A stretch of DNA of 11,875 bases, from NCBI GenBank assembly GCA_003560215.1, contig PWIY01000088.1:1-11875 (forward strand), in the 5' to 3' direction. The notes beneath the pieces are model-generated. The model was given only the letters and a program-made list of their open reading frames with translations, did no database searches and had not been told where the DNA came from. Of the stretch, positions 1 through 7,625 are shown piece by piece. A program made the translations under genes and the position numbers. This DNA is from Bacteroidales bacterium (GTDB lineage: Bacteria > Bacteroidota > Bacteroidia > Bacteroidales > UBA7960). The first letter of the stretch is position 1. The number at the start of each line of letters is the position of its first letter.

Positions 1-399
1 CACGGCGGGTTTGATCCCGTAAAACAGACTTTCAATGGCCGGTACTTCTCCAAGACGCACATATACCACGGCAAGCAGGGCGGTGATCAAGGCAGCAGGG
101 ATGATGAATCCGAAACCTCCGGCCAGCATCCCCATCCACCCCCTGAGTTTGTACCCCACCAGCATGGTGAGCTGGGTGGAGTTTGGCCCGGGGATCAGGT
201 TCACGGCCCCGATATAGTCAAGGAATGACTGGGCGGTCAGCCATTTTTTGCGGCCGACCAGCTCGTGTTCCATAAGTCCCGCGTGGGCAGCCGGCCCGCC
301 GAAAGCAATGGATCCGATTTTCAGGAACTGCAGGAATATGCTCCGGATGCGGATTTTTTCGGCCGGTTTTTGTGCAGATATGGATTCCAGGGCTTTCAT
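1..399 (-). CDS. chrA: ChrA-family chromate transporter, N-terminal part (3' end beyond window)
   Basis: The first 133 codons of a membrane transporter of the CHR family, whose characterised members export chromate; many homologues have no proven substrate. The translation starts MKALESISAQ and contains hallmarks of the ChrA N-terminal domain: FLKIGSIAFGGPAAH around residues 27-41, MEHELVGRKKWL (43-54) and the conserved segment NLIPGPNSTQL (67-77) in the first membrane region. A hydrophobic helix follows (about 91-115). The ATG at 399 is the first in frame after an in-frame TGA at 405-403, so the start is well fixed; no convincing Shine-Dalgarno precedes it. The gene lies 130 bp downstream of the nitroreductase on the same strand. 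Whether this is the one-domain (about 190 residues) or two-domain (about 400 residues) type cannot be seen. Family call firm, substrate inferred. Confidence 0.88.
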   Translation of the reverse strand, partial: MKALESISAQKPAEKIRIRSIFLQFLKIGSIAFGGPAAHAGLMEHELVGRKKWLTAQSFLDYIGAVNLIPGPNSTQLTMLVGYKLRGWMGMLAGGFGFIIPAALITALLAVVYVRLGEVPAIESLFYGIKPAV

Positions 400-529
400 A
401 CATCATGGTTTTTCCGGGTGCCACCCGCCGGGTTGTATCGTTTATTCAGCGCTGAAACGGCCGGGGGTAACGTTTGCCTGCACCTTCACCGCCCGGTAAT
501 GACATCACCCCCGTGGGTACACTGCCCGG

Positions 530-1072
530 TCAGTACCGGTTATACCTGTATAGCTTCTCCGGGGTTTTCCGGATCTTTTTTCGCGGGGTTTCGTTGGCCG
601 GATACCCCAGTGTGATCAGCAGGGGAATGCGGCGTTTCTTTGGTATTTGCAGCAATTCACGGACTTTCTTTTCATCAAACCAGCCGATCATGCAGCTCCC
701 CAAACCCAGATCGGCTGCCTGCAGGCAGAAATGGTCGGCCACAATACCAATGTCCATCAGGTAGTAATCCTTGTCTTTGATGCTGCTGCCGATCTTCGAC
801 AGCCAGTTGGGGGGTTCGGCCACCAGGGCCACAATTACCGGCGCCTGGGGTGCAAAGCGGTTGATGGGTGTGGCCGGACCGGTGGTGGCACGGGCCACCT
901 GGTTCTTCAAATCCGGGTCGGTGACCACCACAAAGCGCCAGGGCTGGGAGTTGCAGGCCGAAGGTGCCATCCGGCAGGATTCCATAATGCGTTCAATCTT
1001 TTCCTTCTCTACCGGGCGGTCGTTGTACTTGCGCACACTTTCACGCTCCATGATCAATCGGGCAAAATCCAT
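530..1072 (-). CDS. Nitroreductase-family FMN oxidoreductase (short form, 180 aa)
   Basis: Predicted cytoplasmic flavoprotein of the nitroreductase superfamily, which moves electrons from NAD(P)H through FMN to nitro compounds, quinones or other acceptors. Visible signatures are the N-terminal FMN-phosphate motif RESVRKY (10-16), APSACNSQPWRF (36-47) with the conserved Asn and Pro-Trp, the helix with GLGSCMIGWFD (123-133) and the C-terminal LGYPANETPRKKIRK (155-169), which normally closes the FMN site. At 180 residues it is on the short side for the superfamily, like the compact members annotated only as 'nitroreductase family protein'. The ATG at 1072 is directly upstream of the expected first motif. 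The gene is divergent from the NhaC gene across a repeat-containing 266-bp gap and is followed by chrA after 130 bp. The physiological electron acceptor cannot be inferred. Confidence 0.92.
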   Translation of the reverse strand: MDFARLIMERESVRKYNDRPVEKEKIERIMESCRMAPSACNSQPWRFVVVTDPDLKNQVARATTGPATPINRFAPQAPVIVALVAEPPNWLSKIGSSIKDKDYYLMDIGIVADHFCLQAADLGLGSCMIGWFDEKKVRELLQIPKKRRIPLLITLGYPANETPRKKIRKTPEKLYRYNRY

Positions 1073-1085
1073 AGTTATCCGGTGT

Positions 1086-1195
1086 TTACAAGCATAAAGC
1101 GTTTACAAAGGCATTTGTTGAATGTCATGAATGGCTTACAGGCATAAAGTTACAAAACACCTTTTACTTCTTTGAAGCACCGTTTACTTCTTTGA
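1086..1195. repeat. Cluster of TTAC-centred direct repeats in the divergent intergenic region
   Basis: Between the nitroreductase and nhaC starts, TTAC occurs six times on the plus strand, at 1086, 1103, 1136, 1150, 1164 and 1184. Two pairs are longer: TTACAAGCATAAAG (1086-1099) against TTACAGGCATAAAG (1136-1149), one mismatch and offset by exactly 50 bp; and TTTACTTCTTTGA at 1163-1175 and 1183-1195, identical and offset by 20 bp. A small ACAAA/TTTGT hairpin (1105-1118) lies inside the cluster. The repeats could be regulator-binding sites for the divergent genes or remnants of local duplication; the sequence alone does not decide. Confidence 0.6.
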
Positions 1196-1259
1196 GATTG
1201 CTGAAACCTTTGAAAGGGCGCACAAGGCGGGAATGCCCGCCATCCTTTAGTGATGGGGT

Positions 1260-1291
1260 TTTGCCTGTTACCGCAAATCTGCTTATATTTA
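1260..1291 (+). promoter_or_regulatory. Candidate Bacteroidota-type promoter for nhaC
   Basis: TTTG at 1260-1263 is followed after 20 bp by TATATTTA at 1284-1291, close to the Bacteroidota housekeeping pattern TTTG / TAnnTTTG. It would start transcription near 1298 and give a leader of about 40 nt before the chosen nhaC ATG at 1339. This supports the downstream start over the in-frame TTG at 1192. The last base of the -7 box departs from consensus. Confidence 0.4.
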
Positions 1292-1338
1292 TCCGTTTTT
1301 CATCGCAGGTAAAGAAATACTTAAAAAGCAAGCAGAAA

Positions 1339-2757
1339 ATGTTTCAAAGAGGTGATGTTCCCACACCAAAGCCCTGGTTGGCCTCAATCCCCATTCTGGT
1401 TACCATTGTTTTACTGGTTCTTTCGGTCTTTGTGGTAGACACCCAGCCCCATTTCGCCCTCTTCATCGGTGCGGCTGTGGCCGGCCTTTGCGCCTGGTGG
1501 CATGGGTTTTCATGGAAGACCATCAAGGAAGGGTTTCAGCATTCCATTGCGCGGACCATCCCGTCCATTGTGATTTTGCTGATCATCGGGATGCTGATCG
1601 CTGTCTGGATTGCCAGTGGCATTGTACCGGCCCTGATGTATTTCGGGCTTGAGTTTTTTGTGGCAAGGTGGTTTTTGCCCCTGATCCTTCTGTTCTCGGC
1701 CTTTATGGCCCTGATCACAGGAAGTTCATGGTCTACCATCGGCACCATCGGGGTGGCTGCCATCGGGGTAAGCGAAGGGCTTGGGATTCCCCTGCCGATG
1801 ACCGCAGGCGCCATTGTGTCGGGCTCCTTTTTCGGAGACAAGCTTTCTCCCATGTCTGATTCAACCAACCTTACCCCTTCAGTATTGGGGGTGAACCTTT
1901 ACGACCACATTCGCCATATGTTATATACCACCCTGCCTGCCCTGGGGATTTCCGTTGTGGTATTTACCATTATGGGTTTCATGGCAATCCGTGGCAGTGA
2001 CGGGGGCGGTGATATTGCTGCTTATACCGGTTATATTCAGGATCATTTTAACCTGAGTTTCTGGTTGTTCATCCCACCGCTGGTCGTGATTTTCCTGATT
2101 GTGCGGAAAGTGCCTGCCATTCCGAGTCTGCTTGCCGGGCTTGTATTGGGTGCGCTTGCCTATCTGTTGGTTCAGGGAGGAAGCATTTACACCTTGCTGG
2201 AAAGTGTTCATACAGGTTTTGTGATGGAAACCGGGCAGGAAAGCAAGGATGCCTTGTTTACCCGTGGCGGCATGGAAAGCATGTATGAAGTGGTGGCCCT
2301 GGCCCTTGTTTCACTGGCACTGGGCGGAATCATGGATTACACCGGGATGCTGCACAGCCTGGTTCTGGCGCTTTCCGGGTTGCTGAAAACCGTCGGAAAC
2401 CTTACTGCCACCGTGCTGGGTACCTCTGTTTTTGTAAATATTTTCGGAGCCAATCAGTACCTGGCCGTTATTTTGCCGGGGCAGATGTTTGAAGAATGTT
2501 ATCGTGACAAAGAACTTAAGCTCAAAAACCTTACCCGAACCCTGGAGGCGGGCGGCACACTCACCGCCCCGCTTATCCCCTGGAACAGCAGCGGGGTATT
2601 TGTGTATTCTGCACTTGGGGTATCGGTAACCGCTTATGCGCCTTATGCCGTTCTGTGCTGGGTTACTGCCCTGGTTGCCCTGGCGTTCGGCTATATGAAT
2701 GTTACCATGCACCGTCTGGAGCCATCAGAAGATGAGGAGGCGGAAGATCAACAATAA
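1339..2757 (+). CDS. nhaC: NhaC-family Na+/H+ antiporter
   Basis: A 472-residue inner-membrane protein with about a dozen hydrophobic segments, of the NhaC antiporter family (sodium/proton exchange; some members instead exchange organic acids, such as malate-2H+/Na+-lactate). Family landmarks are ALITGSSWSTIGTIGVAAIG around 124-143, GSFFGDKLSPMSDSTNLTP (162-180), which is the most diagnostic stretch with acidic residues within the membrane region, NIFGANQYLAVILPGQMFEE (367-386) and the C-terminal TAPLIPWNSSGVFV (409-422). The frame is open further upstream, to a TTG at 1192, but those 49 extra residues are basic and not membrane-like, while the Met at 1339 is followed at once by the expected first helix; a candidate promoter sits just upstream. 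The gene ends in an acidic cytoplasmic tail and is followed after 9 bp by a lipoprotein hydrolase gene, probably the same transcript. The transported ion pair is inferred from family. Confidence 0.93.
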   Translation: MFQRGDVPTPKPWLASIPILVTIVLLVLSVFVVDTQPHFALFIGAAVAGLCAWWHGFSWKTIKEGFQHSIARTIPSIVILLIIGMLIAVWIASGIVPALMYFGLEFFVARWFLPLILLFSAFMALITGSSWSTIGTIGVAAIGVSEGLGIPLPMTAGAIVSGSFFGDKLSPMSDSTNLTPSVLGVNLYDHIRHMLYTTLPALGISVVVFTIMGFMAIRGSDGGGDIAAYTGYIQDHFNLSFWLFIPPLVVIFLIVRKVPAIPSLLAGLVLGALAYLLVQGGSIYTLLESVHTGFVMETGQESKDALFTRGGMESMYEVVALALVSLALGGIMDYTGMLHSLVLALSGLLKTVGNLTATVLGTSVFVNIFGANQYLAVILPGQMFEECYRDKELKLKNLTRTLEAGGTLTAPLIPWNSSGVFVYSALGVSVTAYAPYAVLCWVTALVALAFGYMNVTMHRLEPSEDEEAEDQQ

Positions 2758-2766
2758 CATAAGAAT

Positions 2767-3960
2767 GTGAAAAGCCACAGTTATGTAGTCGTTCCGGTCA
2801 TGCTGGTTTTGCTGGCACTGGCGGTTTCCTGCAGCGGTAAATTCAGAAACGCAATGGTTGCAGGCAGACCAGGTCTTGAGGACCATGAAAAGTTTCCGGT
2901 GAGGTTGCTGGAACCCGATCCCGCCAGGGTTTTTTATTTTCATGAATCACCCCGGGCTTTACCGCCCGTTGATCTTGAAGAAGTGCTCCGGGCCTATAAC
3001 AGCCACCCTGATGTTCGCCGTACCCTGTCTGCCGGCGGGGAATCTTTTGATTCTTTTCTTGAAGAAAGGAACACCATCGCGTTTATCATTATCCAGAATG
3101 ATTCGATCATTTATGAACGCTATTTTGGTGACTATTCGCGAAAATCGGAGGTTTCCTCATTTTCCCTGACCAAATCGGTGCTGTCGATGCTTGTTGGATG
3201 TGCCATCGCAGACGGGTATATCGGTTCGGTGCATGACGCCGTTTGTCAATATGTACCTGAGCTGGAGCCCAATGGGTTTGACCGGGTAACCATCAGGCAT
3301 CTGTTGCAGATGACCTCGGGGATCAACATCAATGAGGTGTTTCACAACCCTTTCCGGGGTCCGCTGGATCTTTATTACGGCAATGACCTGTATGCCTCTC
3401 TGCTCAGGGCGGAAGTGGTTGATGAGCCCGGGGCCAGCCATGGTTACCGCAGTGGCGACAGCCAGCTGCTTGGGCTGGTACTCGACCGCGCCCTTGGTGA
3501 GCAGACCATTACCGGGTATATGCAGGAAAGGCTTTGGGGGCCGCTGGGCATGAAGCATGGCGGAAGCTGGATGGTTGACAATGAGGAGAACGGGCTGGAG
3601 CGAACCTTCTGCTGCCTGAGTGCCACCCCCCTTGATTTTGCCAGGCTAGGCCGGTTATACCTGCATGGCGGAAACTGGAACGGACAACAGCTTGTGCCTG
3701 AGCAGTGGGTTGAAGAATCACTGAAAACCGATACCCTGGAGGGAAGTGACCCCCATTTTCAATACCACTGGCGCGTGTACGACAACTATTTTTTCGCCTA
3801 TGGCTATGGCGGTCAGATGCTCTATGTGGAACCTGAGCAGAACCTGATCATGGTGAGGATGGGTACCCCAAGGCGGCGGCTGAACTGGAAAGCCTTTATG
3901 CCTTCGGTAGCCGGACTTTTTTCAGGGCCAGCAATAGCAGAGTCAGGCTCAGAATTTTGA
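2767..3960 (+). CDS. Lipoprotein serine hydrolase, class C beta-lactamase / NylB-like
   Basis: A 397-residue predicted lipoprotein with a beta-lactamase-type (PF00144-like) serine hydrolase domain. The start is a GTG at 2767; an ATG overlapping it (2765) meets TGA immediately. The N-terminus is a lipoprotein signal with a hydrophobic core and the lipobox AVSC, placing the lipidated Cys at residue 22. Catalytic landmarks are SLTK with Ser133 and Lys136 (SxxK motif), Tyr227 in HGYRSGD as the likely YxN/YxS-type general base, and YGYGGQ (345-350), where class C enzymes have KTG and NylB-like hydrolases have a glycine-rich loop. The pattern is nearest to 6-aminohexanoate-dimer hydrolase-like proteins and esterases. 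The actual substrate (ester, amide, peptide) is unknown and antibiotic resistance should not be assumed. It lies 9 bp after nhaC and its last 65 bp overlap the convergent spermidine-synthase-like gene. Confidence 0.9.
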   Translation: MKSHSYVVVPVMLVLLALAVSCSGKFRNAMVAGRPGLEDHEKFPVRLLEPDPARVFYFHESPRALPPVDLEEVLRAYNSHPDVRRTLSAGGESFDSFLEERNTIAFIIIQNDSIIYERYFGDYSRKSEVSSFSLTKSVLSMLVGCAIADGYIGSVHDAVCQYVPELEPNGFDRVTIRHLLQMTSGININEVFHNPFRGPLDLYYGNDLYASLLRAEVVDEPGASHGYRSGDSQLLGLVLDRALGEQTITGYMQERLWGPLGMKHGGSWMVDNEENGLERTFCCLSATPLDFARLGRLYLHGGNWNGQQLVPEQWVEESLKTDTLEGSDPHFQYHWRVYDNYFFAYGYGGQMLYVEPEQNLIMVRMGTPRRRLNWKAFMPSVAGLFSGPAIAESGSEF

Positions 3961-6226
3961 ACATGACAATCACCAGGGAGGTGCTGGTCAGCCCCATTAC
4001 AGGCAGCAATACCACCCCACCGATGATGCCTCCGAGCCATCCCCCCATCAGATCAGAACTGTAAAGGAAACCGGCGGTGCCGCTAAGGCTTCGGGAAGTC
4101 TTCAGGTATTCCCGGTTGGCCAGGGGAAAGGCCGATCCCACGAGAACCCCTGAAATAAACGAAAGCAGCAGAAAGATGGCTTTCAGCAATGGGTCAAACC
4201 AGGTGTGGGCAAGCAGGTCGCCCGCACCGGTAAAAACAAATGGCAGCAGCAGGGCAAAAACGATGATCAGCAATTCAAGCCGGATGATGGCCGGTGTGGC
4301 TGAAGAGTATTTTTTCAGCATGGATGACATCCACAGTCCGCCTGCCATCACCCCTGCCATGAAGGCGGTGACCAGCAACCCGAGCCAGTAAAAAATATAG
4401 CCGAAAAGAACCTGGAAAGCGAAGATCAGGATCAGGTCAAAAAGCATTCCGGCGAAACCGGTTGAAAAAATTACCAGGCTTAAAGCCGGTTGCAACGGTT
4501 GCCTGATGCGTGAGGAGATCAAAAGGAAAAGCAGGAAAACGCCCAACAAAACCCCTGCAATAAGTGGAAGGCTCACGGCCTGACTCTGCCTGAAATATTT
4601 GTTGAAGGCAGGAGAGAATTGCTCATTCCAGAATACCAGGCTGTAAAAGACTGCCAGGGGCTTGAAGTCCTCATTGATCTCGTCAATGCCCTCTTCCATA
4701 TGCTGATAAAAAAAGTCTTTCCACTGCGGGTCAAGTTTGTAGGTGATATGCCCCTGGCCCATCAATGACAGCTCCAGTTCACGTTTCCGGATCTCATCGG
4801 CCAGCCTGGTGGCCTCCGCTTTTTTGATATCCGGGGAGGAGGAGGCCAGGAAAAAATTTTGGTTTTCCCCGGGAATGACCCTCACATGTGGGAAAACACT
4901 TTCCAGGGTGTTGAGTACGATGGCGTTCAGGTCGGTCAGCTCCCTGCCCAGGTAGGTCAGGGAACCGGGCACTCCCAGCTTGAGTATCCCGTCCGGGTTC
5001 AGTTTGCTTTTGGCCAGGGAGAAAAATTCCCGGGTGAAAAAACGGTTGGTTTGCAGGGTGGAGGGATCTGAAAACCCGCTGAGGATGACATCATAGGTAT
5101 GGGGGGTTCGTTTCAGGAAGAAACGGCTGTCGGCTCCGGTTACGTGCACCCTGGGGTCGTTCAGTTCGCGCTCTGTGAGCGGAGTGGGGAATTTCCGTAT
5201 GACCTCAGGGAGCAGCGGGTCAACCTCCGCATAGTCGATGCGGTTTATGTCATGTTTCAGTATTTCGTTGATCACCCCTCCGGGCCCTCCGCTGAGCACT
5301 GCCACGTTCGCCGGATTTGGGTGGATCAGCATGGGGAAGTGGACAAATTCTTCCACCTTTACCAGGTCGGGATTGGGGCTGCTGAGGATGGGGGTGCCGT
5401 CGGCATAAAACGTATATTCCTGCCCCCGCTCGGTAACGGTGATGCTGCCGTATTGCGATTGTTCGTGATGAAGCAGGTGGTGGTTTTTCCAGTGTTTTTG
5501 GAGCGAAGATAGATGCAGTTTGCCGGCTCCCGATCCGGCAACCAGGTATATGACCCCTGTTAACAGCAGCAGCAATGTAAGTGAGGGAACCAGTCTGACA
5601 GGTTGCCTGCGGCCTTTATGGAAGGGGTGCAGCAGTAAAATGCAGATGACAAGGTTGATCATGGCCACTGCAAGGGCGATTTCGATGGCATGTATCCACG
5701 GAATGAACACAAAAGTCAGGATCACCCCGCCGGCAATGGTTCCCAGGGTTTCAAAAATATACACCCTGGCAATGCTGAGCGCACTGCTGTCATGGGTTCG
5801 TTTGCCTGTGCCTGAATACAGGTAATAAAGCTGGCAGCCTGAGGTGAACAGCGCCCCGTGCAAAAGGCTGACCGGCAGCAGTGCCACAAATGAAACGGCG
5901 AACATGATCAGGATGCCCACCCCTTCGCCCGGCATCAGCGGCAGAAACTCCCTGAATATGCGGGTTGCGTAGATGGCTGCCAGGAAAAAAATGGTGAAAA
6001 GCACAGTGACCAGGATAAACAAGCCCAGCTTCCGTTTGCCGCGTGAAATTTTCCTCCCAAGGAAATGTGCCCCGGCAGATTCCAGAAGCAGCCAGTTGGC
6101 AAGGATCACCCCGATGGAGAGTTCGTTGCCCTGAAAGGCCATCAGCAGCTCACGCAACAGTACGATCTCTGCGACAAAGCCGCTGAACCCCATGATGATG
6201 ACCGCCAGGGTGATCTTTTTATGCAT
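3896..6226 (-). CDS. Membrane protein with spermidine-synthase-like domain
   Basis: A 776-residue protein with three parts: about seven membrane segments (roughly 5-230), a soluble spermidine/spermine-synthase-like Rossmann domain (about 255-465) plus a linker to 545, and about seven more membrane segments (552-768). The soluble part keeps the SAM-type glycine loop VLSGGPGGV (310-318), an acidic strand end AEVDP (333-337), the GADSRFFL segment (364-371) and YDVILSGFSDP (378-388). In true aminopropyltransferases that last motif reads YDVIIxDSxDP; here the first, catalytic Asp is Gly384 while the second (Asp387) is kept, and the YHE polyamine motif reads VHFPML. Classical spermidine synthase activity is therefore doubtful. 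Large 'fused' spermidine-synthase-like membrane proteins are known and mostly uncharacterised. The ATG at 6226 leads directly into the first helix. It lies downstream of two radical SAM genes on the same strand (155-bp gap), and its 3' end overlaps the convergent hydrolase. Confidence 0.85.
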   Translation of the reverse strand: MHKKITLAVIIMGFSGFVAEIVLLRELLMAFQGNELSIGVILANWLLLESAGAHFLGRKISRGKRKLGLFILVTVLFTIFFLAAIYATRIFREFLPLMPGEGVGILIMFAVSFVALLPVSLLHGALFTSGCQLYYLYSGTGKRTHDSSALSIARVYIFETLGTIAGGVILTFVFIPWIHAIEIALAVAMINLVICILLLHPFHKGRRQPVRLVPSLTLLLLLTGVIYLVAGSGAGKLHLSSLQKHWKNHHLLHHEQSQYGSITVTERGQEYTFYADGTPILSSPNPDLVKVEEFVHFPMLIHPNPANVAVLSGGPGGVINEILKHDINRIDYAEVDPLLPEVIRKFPTPLTERELNDPRVHVTGADSRFFLKRTPHTYDVILSGFSDPSTLQTNRFFTREFFSLAKSKLNPDGILKLGVPGSLTYLGRELTDLNAIVLNTLESVFPHVRVIPGENQNFFLASSSPDIKKAEATRLADEIRKRELELSLMGQGHITYKLDPQWKDFFYQHMEEGIDEINEDFKPLAVFYSLVFWNEQFSPAFNKYFRQSQAVSLPLIAGVLLGVFLLFLLISSRIRQPLQPALSLVIFSTGFAGMLFDLILIFAFQVLFGYIFYWLGLLVTAFMAGVMAGGLWMSSMLKKYSSATPAIIRLELLIIVFALLLPFVFTGAGDLLAHTWFDPLLKAIFLLLSFISGVLVGSAFPLANREYLKTSRSLSGTAGFLYSSDLMGGWLGGIIGGVVLLPVMGLTSTSLVIVMFKILSLTLLLLALKKVRLPKA

Positions 6227-6381
6227 AGATGTGTGGTTTAATGTTCCTTACTGACCAGGGGAGCGTGTGACAAAGTCAGCCCCCGTTATCCGGCCGGTTA
6301 CGAGCCGTTTTTTGATGATCAGGGGGATGCATGATATGGACATCCGGGTCAAACCGCCTGCATCCTCCGGCAAAGGCCTCA

Positions 6382-7593
6382 TCACGCCCAGAGGCCGTAA
6401 ATCTCATGCCCGCATGACTTGCATCGGCCGTTTTCCATGTTCTTGCTTTCCACATAAAAATGGGTGCGGTGGATCAGCCGTTCCTGACAGCCCGGGCAAA
6501 ATGTGGAATTGTATCTGTGACCGGGCACATTCCCGATGTACACATATTCCAGGCCTGCATCCCGGGCGATCTCAGCACATTTTTCCAGAGTGTCCACAGG
6601 GGTCGACGGCAGGTTGGTGAGCTGATAGGTGGGGGAGAACCTGTTGAAGTGAACCGGTATCTCTGTACCCAGTTCATCTCCGACCCAGGCAGCCATCTCA
6701 CCGATCTCCGCGGGGTCGTCGTTCAGTGTGGGGATGACAAGGTACACAATCTCCAGGTGCTTGCCTTCTTCCCGGATCACCTTCAGGGTTTCGAGCACCG
6801 GATCCAGCCTGGCGGATGAAACCTGGCGGTAAAAATCATCGGTGAATGCCTTGAGGTCAACGGTCACCCCGTCCATGTGGCGCAGGAGTTCCCTGAGGGG
6901 TTCCTCGCGCATATAGCCGTTGGTATGGAACAGGGTATTCAGGCCTTCCCGTTGGGCATGACGGGAAATGTCGTACATGTATTCGTAAAAAATGGCCGGT
7001 TCGTTGATGCTGTGAGAAATCGACCGGGTGCCCCTGCTTTTGGCCATCCTGACAATTTCCTGGGGGGAGTAATCGCGAGGGGTGATCTCGTCCGGTCCGC
7101 GTTGCGAAGTTTGCCAGTTGTGACAGTGCCTGCACCTGAAATTGCATGAAGCGGTAAAAACACACAGGTTGTGGTGGCCCGGAAACATATGGTGCATCGG
7201 CTCTTTTTCGATGGGATCAATCTGCAATCCGGCCACACTGCCGTAAACCAGGCTGTACAGCCGCCCTCTTGTGTTTTCTCTTACCCGGCAAAACCCCCTT
7301 TCTCCGTTGGAGATTGTACACCGGTGATGGCAAAGGTCGCAGCGCACCCTGTTCCCTTCAAGGGCGGTGTAATACCTTGCCTCGGTATTCATGCGGCCGG
7401 ATGACGGGGTTTCCCGCAGGGAGCCGGGGTCCCCCGGGGAGGTTGGTTCCGGCCCTGCCATTGGATGTGCGGCAGCCGTCCCGTTCAGCAGATGACTGAC
7501 TCCTCTGAGTGGCAGGCATCCCAGGCAGGCCAGTGCAAGGCTTCCTGTAATGGCTTTTCTGATGAAATCCCTTCTGTTTGTGTGATGGCTCAT
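6382..7593 (-). CDS. Tat-signal AmrS-type radical SAM protein (copy 2)
   Basis: A 403-residue radical SAM protein of the AmmeMemoRadiSam (AmrS, pyruvate formate-lyase activase-like) group. The N-terminus has a twin-arginine signal, NRRDFIRK (6-13), followed by a hydrophobic stretch to about 37. Next comes a four-cysteine motif typical of the group (Cys85, 88, 92, 102; RCDLCHHRCTI and GFCRVRENTRG), the radical SAM triad CNFRCRHC (Cys150, 154, 157) that would hold a SAM-bound [4Fe-4S] cluster, the EPAIFYEYMYD segment (198-208), the barrel strand VDLKAF (245-250), and a C-terminal CPGC...CKSC pair (366/369, 391/394) resembling a zinc ribbon. It lies 32 bp downstream of its paralogue, with roughly half the residues identical by eye, so the pair is a tandem duplication. 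Export by Tat is predicted from the signal, not shown. A pair of extra cysteines (23, 26) lies in the signal core; a lipobox there is poor. Substrate unknown. Confidence 0.92.
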   Translation of the reverse strand: MSHHTNRRDFIRKAITGSLALACLGCLPLRGVSHLLNGTAAAHPMAGPEPTSPGDPGSLRETPSSGRMNTEARYYTALEGNRVRCDLCHHRCTISNGERGFCRVRENTRGRLYSLVYGSVAGLQIDPIEKEPMHHMFPGHHNLCVFTASCNFRCRHCHNWQTSQRGPDEITPRDYSPQEIVRMAKSRGTRSISHSINEPAIFYEYMYDISRHAQREGLNTLFHTNGYMREEPLRELLRHMDGVTVDLKAFTDDFYRQVSSARLDPVLETLKVIREEGKHLEIVYLVIPTLNDDPAEIGEMAAWVGDELGTEIPVHFNRFSPTYQLTNLPSTPVDTLEKCAEIARDAGLEYVYIGNVPGHRYNSTFCPGCQERLIHRTHFYVESKNMENGRCKSCGHEIYGLWA

Positions 7594-7625
7594 GGGATGA
7601 AAAATTTGGTTGAATTTTCAGGGGC

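Noticed and set aside
647..1147. 166-codon open frame on the plus strand
   Set aside because: Antisense to the nitroreductase and not recognisable as a protein.
1086..1195. CRISPR array
   Set aside because: The repeats are short, unevenly spaced and imperfect, and no cas gene is present.
1192..1338. Upstream in-frame TTG start for nhaC
   Set aside because: The extra 49 residues are basic, unlike the NhaC N-terminus, overlap the repeats and the candidate promoter, and the ATG at 1339 gives the normal start.
2767..3960. True antibiotic-inactivating beta-lactamase
   Set aside because: It lacks the KTG motif and the overall pattern is nearer to NylB-type hydrolases or esterases; lipoprotein anchoring and the nhaC neighbour do not suggest resistance.
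6382..7593. Lipobox in the signal of the second radical SAM protein (LALACLGC)
   Set aside because: Neither Cys23 nor Cys26 has a proper [LV]-[AS]-[GA]-C context; a Tat signal or anchor is the simpler reading.
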